The notes beneath the pieces were generated by a model. The model saw only the letters and a list, made by a program, of their open reading frames with translations, was not told the DNA's origin and searched no databases. A stretch of DNA of 22,625 nt from Sanchytrium tribonematis (taxonomy: Eukaryota; Sanchytriomycota; Sanchytriomycetes; Sanchytriales; Sanchytriaceae). Both the position numbers and the translations under genes were made by a program. Location: positions 1 to 22,625 of the forward strand of contig JADGIG010000081.1 in the NCBI GenBank assembly GCA_018985235.1, in the 5' to 3' direction. This document shows, in pieces, positions 8,401 to 15,104 of the stretch; positions within the stretch are counted from its first letter, which is position 1; each line of letters opens with the position of its first letter.

Positions 8401-8563
8401 CTACGTCACAGATGCTGTAGCGAGAAGCAGACTGCCAATTTTAGATCATTACATTACTACAATTGTCGGATTGCCTCCTAAAATCTCTAAATCACCAGTA
8501 GTCATGACATTTCTAAAGAGCGATGGCAAAAAAGCGGATGAATTGATACGTAAATTGAAATAA
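5472..8563 (+). CDS. Rho GEF with SH3, DH, PH, proline-rich and PX regions
   Basis: CDS is join(5472..8183,8204..8563), 1023 residues. Rho-family guanine nucleotide exchange factors load GTP on Cdc42/Rho/Rac at the membrane. Domains: SH3 about residues 26-84 (RARILRDYHS ... GWIPCNYI); DH about 172-360 (ELLLTEQDYVRDLEMII, LSSYLLKPVQRICKYPLLI, the conserved CR3 helix); PH about 370-497; an acidic Ser-rich linker; a proline-rich stretch about 720-890 with several SH3-ligand motifs (PPIPQK, APPVPAK, LPPLPNKRP); PX about 893-1010. The PX part appears only after removing a 20-nt intron: KREY then IYVIEITR, TYNDFFDLHLQLM, FPEEAG and LPPKISKS, closest to the Bem1/Scd2 type. In yeasts Cdc24 (GEF) and Bem1 (SH3, PX) are separate partners; here both modules share one chain. 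No PB1 domain seen. It converges with the F-box gene. Confidence 0.9.
8184..8203 (+). other. 20-nt spliceosomal intron in the Rho GEF
   Basis: GTAATTTTTTATTGATTTAG, phase 0. It contains an in-frame TGA. Removal restores the first strands of the PX domain, which strongly supports it. Branch-like TTGAT lies directly before TTAG. Confidence 0.85.
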
Positions 8564-8582
8564 AAGTTCATAAATTTATTTT

Positions 8583-9861
8583 TTAATTTTCAAAATACCT
8601 CGTGTCTACGCCGTCTTCATAATTCCAAATTTTAATGGTTTGATCTTGTGATGCAGAAATGAATTTAGTTTGACCAATTACAATGTTGAATACCCAACTC
8701 TCATGCGCGTTTTCAATGATTTTGACTGGTTTATACGTTTTTCTACTCCAAATAATGATTGTTTGGTCATATGAACCAGAAATGATGAAATCGTCATTAA
8801 AATCTAATGTACGGACCAATTCTTTGTGTTGCTTCAAGGATGCGACCATTTCTCCCGTTTGCGCGTTCCAAACTTTGACATGTTGGTCGTTGCTTCCAGA
8901 TACGATTGTTTTTCCATCATATTGAATGCAAGCTATGCCACGACTGTGTCCGCGCATTTCTTTAAGCAACTGACCCGTGTAAACATCCCAGGTTTTAATG
9001 CAGTAGTCCCCACTCCCTGTTACAATTCTTTTATTTTTTAATACCAGCGCATTCACGGCTGCTCTATGTGCGTTGAGGCTATATAGCATCTTACCTGTTT
9101 TTCTATCGTATGTTTTGACGGTATTGTCTTTGGAACACGTAACAATGAATTCATCGTCTAAAGCGACATCCAAAACACCTGCTGTATGATTTTGAAGTCT
9201 GTGTAATATTTGACCACTTTTCAAGTCCCATAACACTACAGTCATGTCACTGCTTCCACTTACGAGTACCTCGTTGTCGAATTTGAGGCATAACACGCTT
9301 CCAGTGTGTCCTGTCATGACGCGTATCAATTTCTTGTCTTGAAGATTCCAAAATTTGATCGTTTGGTCTCTGGATCCACTAACTAACAAGTTATCTTTAA
9401 ATTGCACGCAGTACACGCTGTCTTCATGACCTTTTAAAGTCGTGGTTGTAAATTTGTTATTACACCAGTTTTTATACAAATTGAATCTATTTCTATATAA
9501 ATAGAGCCAGTCTAACGCGTAATTCTGTTGAGGTAGTACTCTGAGCTTCCATCCGTTGTTTTCTTTGAATTTGTGCTCCCATAACCTATTATCTTTGACC
9601 AAATCGTGGTTATTTTTACTAGTTAGAGCCAAACTGGGTAAAGAACTCGCTGGTACGTATAACAGTATCATCTGAGAAAGTTCAAATGGCAGCTTAGACA
9701 AAAAATCTACGTCAAAAATGATTACCAACTCTAGAAAACTCTAAACTACTCTTTAATATTTTCTCATCCTCGTCTACATCCATGGGGTCATCAAATTCAG
9801 CTCTCTTCTTAAACTGTTTACCAAAAGCGAAAGTATAAATATTCAGAGCTAGATTTTTCAT
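8583..9861 (-). CDS. F-box/WD40 protein, beta-TrCP-like SCF substrate receptor
   Basis: CDS is complement(join(8583..9706,9726..9861)), 419 residues. F-box/WD40 proteins bind Skp1 and deliver phosphorylated substrates to the SCF ubiquitin ligase. ATG 9861 is the first ATG in the frame, although the frame is open to 9921 and those extra residues (SSIIHFLTRIE) look like the dimerisation helix of the family, so an upstream exon or non-ATG start is possible. The F-box begins at residue 46 (DFLSKLPFELSQMILLYV). Seven WD repeats follow, e.g. GHEDSVYC...VSGSRDQTIKFW, HRAAVNAL, GHSRGIACIQYDG and KELVRTLDF; these phrases resemble beta-TrCP more than Cdc4. The exons are joined by a 19-nt intron. DDPMDVDEDE lies just before the F-box. 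Confidence 0.9.
9707..9725 (-). other. 19-nt spliceosomal intron in the F-box gene
   Basis: GTAATCATTTTTGACGTAG on the minus strand, phase 1, with an in-frame TGA. Splicing makes SRVDFLSKLPFEL, a continuous lead into the F-box. Branch-like TTGAC precedes GTAG. Confidence 0.85.
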
Positions 9862-9959
9862 TTCAATACGCGTTAAAAAATGGATAATCGAGCTCTGTGG
9901 CCCTTTTAAAAAATCGGCCAAAAATCAATTAATATTGGAAATCGAGAATAGGTGATTTA

Positions 9960-10146
9960 ATGAGTCACCAAAATAATCATTTATTGCTATTTTACAAGCT
10001 TGACAAGCCTAAATCTTCAACCAAACCCAAAACAAATGAATCGGAAATCAGACGACTAGTCAGAAAGCAATGAGGAATACAAGCGATACTTATTTTCAGC
10101 TCTAGATGCTTCTGATAGAGTCAAATCTGCTAGTAATTTGACTTGA
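9960..10146 (+). CDS. Tiny split ORF of unknown function
   Basis: ATG 9960 opens a 37-codon frame ending TGA at 10071-10073. Directly after it, in the +1 frame, a second frame (EEYKRYLFSALDASDRVKSAS) runs to TGA 10144-10146. Both halves look coding. They can be joined by removing 16 nt (10059-10074, GTCAGAAAGCAATGAG) to give 56 residues, by a +1 shift at CAA-TGA, or not at all if this is a remnant. No family recognised. It sits between the divergent F-box and phosphodiesterase genes, so it would share their promoter region. Confidence 0.35.
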
Positions 10147-10191
10147 ATTCCCTCAAATATTCTAAAACAAAAAAGCCTCTCGATATTTTAA

Positions 10192-12130
10192 ATGATTTTT
10201 TCAGTTTTTATAATGGGAATTCTAGCCCAAGAATGCGACCCAGGATTTTACTCACCTACTAATGCTAATAATATATGTATAAAATGTCCTCCAGGTACTT
10301 TTAAAAATATTAAAAATGATTTGGAATGTTCTCCGTGTAAAAACTCATACTATCAAGATGAATTTGGTCAAACCGACTGCAAATACTGCAATTTCAAGAC
10401 CATAGGCACTACTGGATGCCTCCCATTTGAATATTTTTTACTCCCATTCTTTGTTGGACTCGTGGCTGCTTTAATGCTTTTATCCTTGATTTATTTAGTT
10501 ACTATATTCAAATCACGCAAATTAGCTCGAAAATTAGATATTGAACTAGCCTCTAATAGCTTTGATCCCCCTACTAAGCGAGCTTTGGAGCTATTAAACA
10601 AAATACGGCCCAAACTAGAGAAAAAAGCAGATATTTTAAGACAAATGGACCAAGCAATTGAGCTTGTAAAGAATACAGGTAGAGCTAATAACCCAATCAG
10701 TCGATATGGTGCTGATTTGGATGATGATTTCAAAGTATTTTTATTGAATTCTGGTTTTGGAGATACGTCTTCCTTTAAAAAGCCACGAAATAGATCCAGA
10801 AAAAATACAACAGAAGACAAAAGAAATTCATTTTCAGTCGTCAGTTCTTCCAATACCAACACCAAATCATTTCTAAGCACCTCTCAAGAAGAATTAGGCA
10901 ACAAAATCAATTTATTAGCCACTAAAGTGTTCAATTTACACGATTTCAAGTCTGTTGAGCAGATGATGACAGAAGCAAGGGATTCTCCATGGCACTTTGA
11001 CATTTTCAAGTTTGCTGATTTAACTAATAATCATCCTATCGTATTTATGGGCTATTTTCTCTTAAAACGACGTAATTTATTGACTAAATTTCAATTGAGA
11101 GATCAAAATGTCTTGAAATTCTTTGATGAGGTCGAATTAAGCTATAATGACAACCCATATCACTCAAACATCCACGCTGCTGATATTATGTATACATTTG
11201 CATCTTTAATCCATAATTCAGCGATTAATGACCATATCACAGATCGTGAAGCATTCTCTACCATTTTAGCGTGTTCGATTCATGATTTGGGGCATCCAGG
11301 TGTTTCAAACATGTTTTTGATCAGAAGTAAAGATCCCTTGGCGTTGCTGTATTCGGATCAGAGTGTATTGGAATATCATCATTGTCACCAAGGATTTGAA
11401 ATTGCTTTATTGCCAGAGCATAATTTATTTTGTGGGTGCGCTGAAGATGAATACTTGGAAATCAGAAAATTGATTATAGATTTAATATTGGCCACAGATA
11501 TGAGTAAGCACTTTGATTTATTGAATAAATTCAAGAATATGAATGCCATTAATCCTAAAATGGCTTCAGAATTGCATATGGATGAATATAGGCGGGTTTT
11601 ATTGATAATTACGATAAAATGCGCAGATTTGAGTAATCCTGCTAAACCAGCTTACATTTATCAGGAATGGTGCAGTCGGGTGATGGAAGAATTCTTTATT
11701 CAGGGCGATTTGGAAAAGAATTTAAATTTACCGGTTTCTAAATTTATGGATAGAGAAAATTGTGATGTGGCTAAATGTCAAGTAGTTTAAATTAATTTAG
11801 TTGAATTTCATGGAAATTATTGTTGTTCCTTTATATGAAGAATATTTTAAATGTTTAGAGGGAAAAAGAGAAAATTTGGTTTTAAAACATTTGGATGGCA
11901 ATATGGATGATTGGATTAATAAAACAAAGACGAGAAGCAATAAGGAATTGAAATCAAATATACCCGATATACGAGTGGATACAGATCATGCATTGCGTAG
12001 ATTGAGCTCATTAACACCAAATTCAACAATTTCTGAGAATATGCCCAAACGGGTGAGATCTAAATCCACTAGAGACTTTTCAAAGATACTTTTTACTCCA
12101 GAAGGAAAAAGAGAATCGATAGTGGAGTAA
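10192..12130 (+). CDS. Membrane-anchored class I cyclic-nucleotide phosphodiesterase
   Basis: CDS is join(10192..11781,11801..12130), 639 residues. It hydrolyses cAMP and/or cGMP to the 5'-monophosphate at the inner face of a membrane. Order: signal peptide (residues 1-13), a cysteine-rich ectodomain with paired cysteines (C29-x2-C32, C46-x2-C49, C63-x2-C66; CPPGTFKN), a transmembrane helix about 82-105, a basic Ser-rich linker, then the PDEase_I domain about 250-560. Catalytic metal ligands are intact: Y323-H324 and H364-D365-x2-H368-x4-N373, then LATDMSKHF and KCADLSNPAKP. The last catalytic helix (LNFMEIIVVPLYEEY) is supplied only after a 19-nt intron is spliced. The ectodomain resembles GCC2/GCC3 (ephrin-receptor-like) repeats. 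Substrate preference cannot be told. The gene ends 17 bases from the convergent PIG-L stop. Confidence 0.9.
11782..11800 (+). other. 19-nt spliceosomal intron in the phosphodiesterase
   Basis: GTAGTTTAAATTAATTTAG, phase 0, with an in-frame TAA. Removal joins DVAKCQ to LNFMEIIVVPLYEEY, matching the conserved order in class I PDEs. Branch-like TTAAT precedes TTAG. Confidence 0.88.
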
Positions 12131-12147
12131 ATTTCTATTTTATTTTA

Positions 12148-12714
12148 TTAATTTACTTTTTTGAAAGTTGCTATCCAAATAAATCTACTGAATAGTAAAT
12201 ACAGATAACGAAACCATAATAATTGTGATTGGTGTTGCAACATTGCTTGATATCCTGTAAATGCTTGTTTGGGGGAAGAAATAATAAGATTTGAGGAAAA
12301 TGCTGCGAATAATAAATCATAGATTCCAATGTATTTACGATATAATGGGACACTTTCTAATGCATAAAATGGTGTATTGGAAGATTTTAAAGCTTCATAT
12401 ATAGATATATGGTTGATATGGCCACTCACTCCGTATCCATCAAATGAATAAATTGTATGAATTTCATTATTTTGCATAAATGATTCTACTAAAGGCATGA
12501 TATCTTGCTTGGACCAATATTCACCATCTTTTAAAGGTCCTATGGATGCTTTGACATTAAGGCACTTGCAGCTATTTAGAAATTCTTTTTCTCTTATTTT
12601 CCCAAACCCATCAAAATCCCCATTGCTTAGAGTATAAACGTGTGTTATTTTGTACATTATGGGTGTGAAAAACATGCATTCGTCATCCGGATGGGCAATA
12701 ATCAATGCAGACAT
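12148..12714 (-). CDS. PIGL: N-acetylglucosaminyl-phosphatidylinositol de-N-acetylase (PIG-L/Gpi12)
   Basis: A 188-residue enzyme for the second step of GPI-anchor synthesis, removing acetate from GlcNAc-PI at the cytosolic face of the ER. ATG 12714 is the first ATG; the frame is open upstream as far as the preceding gene's stop. Family motifs: AHPDDE at residues 7-12 (zinc site), SNGDFDGFGKIREKE, FDGYGVSGHINHISIY (H99 and H102), and the C-terminal QHQSQLLWFRYLYLLFSRF. Most relatives are about 250 residues with an N-terminal membrane helix before AHPDDE; here only six residues precede it. Membrane anchoring by the hydrophobic C-terminus, or an unseen upstream exon, would explain this. It lies 48 bases downstream of the RRM gene on the same strand. 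Confidence 0.88.
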   Translation of the reverse strand: MSALIIAHPDDECMFFTPIMYKITHVYTLSNGDFDGFGKIREKEFLNSCKCLNVKASIGPLKDGEYWSKQDIMPLVESFMQNNEIHTIYSFDGYGVSGHINHISIYEALKSSNTPFYALESVPLYRKYIGIYDLLFAAFSSNLIISSPKQAFTGYQAMLQHQSQLLWFRYLYLLFSRFIWIATFKKVN

Positions 12715-12762
12715 GGAGCAATGTTTGAAAAACTTTTTTTTAAAATTCAAAACACAAAATAT

Positions 12763-13395
12763 TTACTGAGACTCAATGGATTTACCATAATAAAATGACT
12801 TTTTTGGAGTTGCCAAACATACGCGAATCTTTCGACTCATAAATTCAGATGATTGCATTTCAATTAATGCCATATTGATGTCATTTTCATCCTCAAATCT
12901 CACAAATCCATATCCACGAGATTGATTGGTAATTGGATCAAAAATGACTTTTGCAGTAATTGCAGAGTTATACACATTCTTAAAATGCTCGTATAATTGG
13001 AAATCGGTGCATGAGGCGGGTAAATCCCCAACAAACAAAGAAAACTCATTTGGCTGCTGATGCACGATTCCGCTAGCCCAATTCAAACGAAAGAATTTCA
13101 TGGTGTTGGGAATAATCTGATGATTGAGGGATATTAACACTTCATGAGCATCTTCGTAGCTTTCGAATTCAATAAAGCAATAGTTATTCACTTTATACTT
13201 GTTAATTCGCTTTATGGTGACATTATGTCCATATTCTTTGAATATCTGACATAAAAATTCATCTGACCAATTAGAATCCAATTCTCCCATCCATAGACAA
13301 GCTCGTTTCTTATTCATCAGATTTAATAATCCATTATATGGATGGTCTTTTGGAATCGGATCGAATAAAGAGAATACTGGAAGCGTAGTAAACAT
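12763..13395 (-). CDS. Two-RRM RNA-binding protein, Nam8/SECp43-like
   Basis: A 210-residue protein with two RNA recognition motifs: RRM1 about residues 33-105 (CLWMGELDSNW as RNP2, NYCFIEFESY as RNP1) and RRM2 about 118-195 (LFVGDLPASCTD as RNP2, RGYGFVRFEDE as RNP1). The linker FRLNWASG and the EFSLFVGDL junction are typical of the group containing yeast Nam8/Ngr1, plant RBP45/47, TIA-1 and the tRNA-Sec-associated SECp43. Nam8-type proteins have a third RRM, absent here, so the architecture is closer to SECp43. In that group roles include U1 snRNP-assisted 5' splice-site choice, which is notable in a genome with tiny introns, but the role here is inference. Stop TAA at 12765-12763; the frame continues in phase into PIG-L. 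Confidence 0.85.
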   Translation of the reverse strand: MFTTLPVFSLFDPIPKDHPYNGLLNLMNKKRACLWMGELDSNWSDEFLCQIFKEYGHNVTIKRINKYKVNNYCFIEFESYEDAHEVLISLNHQIIPNTMKFFRLNWASGIVHQQPNEFSLFVGDLPASCTDFQLYEHFKNVYNSAITAKVIFDPITNQSRGYGFVRFEDENDINMALIEMQSSEFMSRKIRVCLATPKKSFYYGKSIESQ

Positions 13396-13620
13396 TTATG
13401 GCCTAGAGGTATAAAAAGTTTTAGAAAATCTCTTGATAGACGTCCTGATGACGTCGGATAAAAAGTGCTATTTAGACTTGGGAGAGATTCAAGATATTCA
13501 AATGGCTGAATTGAATATGGAGTGATTTTCAAGTCATAAAATCAATCATAAGATGAAAATGATCTCATTCTGGATGTTTTATGATGTCATTTGGAGCTTA
13601 AAAGAAAAATCAATCTAGAA
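13396..13620. promoter_or_regulatory. Divergent promoter region with CRE-like sites
   Basis: This gap lies between the RRM gene (minus) and the first acidic secreted-protein gene (plus). It has two GACGTC cores, the second as TGACGTC at 13449-13455, of the kind bound by bZIP/ATF proteins. Its right half (about 13551-13620) is duplicated before the gene at 14111. Confidence 0.45.
13551..13620 (+). repeat. Duplicated core promoter, copy 1
   Basis: It aligns nearly without gaps with 14041-14110. Shared blocks in order: ATGATCTCATT, TGGATGT, a GTCATT motif, an A-rich TATA-like element (here CTTAAAAGA), then the start codon region. The duplication thus included promoter and signal-peptide coding sequence. 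Confidence 0.75.
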
Positions 13621-13630
13621 ATGTCGTGAA

Positions 13631-13990
13631 ATGTTGGCATTCTTCTTAGTACTACTATTTGCTGCTCCAATGTATCCAAATGAGCCACATGGTTTTTCAC
13701 AACGAGTACAAACATCACAGGAAAAAACCAATGGTTCACCCGCAAATGTAGCTAGATCAGCGAGAGCAGATGATCCAATGGATGTAGATTCAGAAAGAGA
13801 ACCAGAAGAAGAAGAAGATGGAGAAGAAGATGATGAAGAAGAAGAAGATGATGATGAAGAAGTGTCTGATAGCGGAGGTGAAACCAGTGATGATGATGAA
13901 CCCATTGATTCAGAAGAGTTACAAGAATTAAAAGCAGCAAGCAAACAACCTCTTGCACCAGGACTTTCACAAATTTTGGCTCAATATTAA
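13631..13990 (+). CDS. Secreted poly-acidic protein 1
   Basis: A 119-residue predicted secreted protein. Residues 1-13 form a signal peptide (MLAFFLVLLFAAPMYPNEP), nearly the same as in the gene at 14111. The mature part is low-complexity and acidic, with a run of about 35 mostly Glu/Asp residues near 58-95, followed by a more ordinary end (LAPGLSQILAQY). It contains DDPMDVDSE. No domain recognised; acidic secreted proteins of this kind may bind calcium or basic partners, but this is speculation. A two-codon upstream ORF (ATG TCG TGA, 13621-13629) ends one base before the chosen ATG. The ATG of the paralogue lies at the equivalent upstream position, so the start moved here through a small indel. 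Confidence 0.75.
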   Translation: MLAFFLVLLFAAPMYPNEPHGFSQRVQTSQEKTNGSPANVARSARADDPMDVDSEREPEEEEDGEEDDEEEEDDDEEVSDSGGETSDDDEPIDSEELQELKAASKQPLAPGLSQILAQY

Positions 13991-14040
13991 TAAATGAAAT
14001 CACATCAAATTCACGTCATTAAAATTCACGAGCGCGTCAT

Positions 14041-14110
14041 GAGATGCAAAATGATCTCATTTGGATGTGATATGGCGTCATTGGGGGTATAAAAGAGAAA
14101 AGAAACCAAA
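14041..14110 (+). repeat. Duplicated core promoter, copy 2
   Basis: The partner of 13551-13620. Shared blocks are ATGATCTCATT, TGGATGT and GTCATT, with a clear TATA box (GTATAAAAG, about 14087-14095) some 20 bases before ATG 14111. Confidence 0.75.
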
Positions 14111-14431
14111 ATGACTCGTGTGATGTTGGCATTTTTAATCGTTTTATTATTTGCTGCTCCAATGATGCCAAATGTTGTTCCTTCAGATTCCGATTCAGAT
14201 AGACTTACAAAGAGACCAAAATTTAGTAGTGTTGTAGTTCCATTCCACGGTTCAAGTGGTAGTGGTGATAGCGATGTTGATAGTGATGGTAAACTTAGTG
14301 AAGGTGAAGAATCCGATATTGGAGAGAGCGAACCTGATGGAGAAAGTTTGGGAGACGATAGTGATATTAGCAGTGATGGTGAGGAACCAGATACGGATGA
14401 CGAGAAATTCATAGCATCTGATTCCGAATAA
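14111..14431 (+). CDS. Secreted acidic Ser/Asp/Gly-rich protein 2
   Basis: A 106-residue paralogue of the gene at 13631. The signal peptide (VMLAFLIVLLFAAPMMPN) differs from the neighbour's at few positions, whereas the mature regions have diverged: here SD, SDG and EGEE repeats rather than Glu/Asp runs. Ser next to Asp/Glu gives many potential casein-kinase-2 or Fam20-like phosphorylation sites. There are no cysteines in the mature part, so disorder is likely. It starts at ATG 14111 (MTRVMLAF), 25 or so bases after a TATA box, so the 5' leader must be very short. It ends TAA overlapping AATAATAAA. Confidence 0.75.
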   Translation: MTRVMLAFLIVLLFAAPMMPNVVPSDSDSDRLTKRPKFSSVVVPFHGSSGSGDSDVDSDGKLSEGEESDIGESEPDGESLGDDSDISSDGEEPDTDDEKFIASDSE

Positions 14432-14502
14432 TAATAAAAAAATCGAAAAAATATTTTAAAATTTGAAAATACCCCTCTTCAAACAACAAACCCACTCCGA
14501 AA

Positions 14503-14922
14503 ATGTCACATCAAGCAAGCGCACAATTAGGTGGAAAAGGAACCGTAAGACGAAAGGTAAGAAGACAGGGACAACCGAATCAGGATCAGCATAAACAAAT
14601 TGCGTCCATCATGCAGAAATTGGGTGCTTCTCAAATTCAACAGAATGGGCAGGTGAATTTGTATAAAGATGATGGAAAAGTGTTGACAAGTAACAATCCT
14701 ACTGTAAACTACGCACAACAGGGCCATGTGTTTAGTATTTCTGGTGGAAATTGGTCAGAAAAGACTGCTCAAGAAGTTCAACCGGATATTTTAGAGGGAA
14801 TGAATCCGGAAAGCATTGCTGCATTGCAGAAATTGGCTGAATCTTATCAAAACACCAACCAAATGAAGAAAGATGTTGAAGATGTTCCAGATTTGGTAGA
14901 AGATGCAAATCAACTTGATTAA
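14503..14922 (+). CDS. BTF3: Nascent polypeptide-associated complex subunit beta (BTF3/Egd1)
   Basis: A 139-residue protein. With the alpha subunit it forms NAC, which binds the ribosome exit tunnel and shields new chains. The N-terminus has the ribosome-binding basic motif (GGKGTVRRKVRRQ). The NAC domain follows at about residues 30-95: QHKQIASIMQKLGASQIQQ, then VNLYKDDGKVL, NNPTVNYA and the final strand HVFSISGG. The tail has LEGMNPESIAALQKLAES and the conserved acidic end DVPDLVED. The length is normal for the family. It starts at ATG 14503 after a C/A-rich leader. No intron seen. Confidence 0.95.
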   Translation: MSHQASAQLGGKGTVRRKVRRQGQPNQDQHKQIASIMQKLGASQIQQNGQVNLYKDDGKVLTSNNPTVNYAQQGHVFSISGGNWSEKTAQEVQPDILEGMNPESIAALQKLAESYQNTNQMKKDVEDVPDLVEDANQLD

Positions 14923-15104
14923 CAGAAATAAATGATTTTCAGCTAATATTAGGTGAAGATTATCATGCACCGTGCACAGACATTGAAGATTATCAGGATC
15001 TATTGACAGATTTATCAGAAATCATTTCCAATGAGAAGTTGAAATTGGGTCTGTGGCCAATCATGTCATTTCTAATCACCTGCTCGAGACTATTAATAAC
15101 ATGA
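14919..15104 (+). pseudogene. Coding-like frame without start (exon or remnant)
   Basis: Between NAC beta and the next gene a frame is open for 62 codons, with a natural-looking segment (EDYHAPCTDIEDYQDLL, TDLSEIISNEKLKLG) and a hydrophobic end, but no ATG before its last quarter. It starts close after TTTTCAG (14934-14940), a possible splice acceptor. It might be an alternative last exon of NAC beta, a gene fragment, or chance. The 10-base word GAAGATTATC occurs twice in it. Confidence 0.25.

Noticed and set aside
10059-10099. Alternative 41-nt intron ending TTTTCAG in the tiny split ORF
   Set aside because: Joining in phase creates an immediate stop (CTC TAG), so it gives no longer protein.
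13752-14003. Long Leu/His-rich and Ser-rich frames on the minus strand over the acidic genes
   Set aside because: They are the mirror of GAA/GAT repeats in the plus-strand genes: antisense of Glu/Asp codons reads as Ser, Leu and His. The signal peptides and duplicated promoters support the plus strand.
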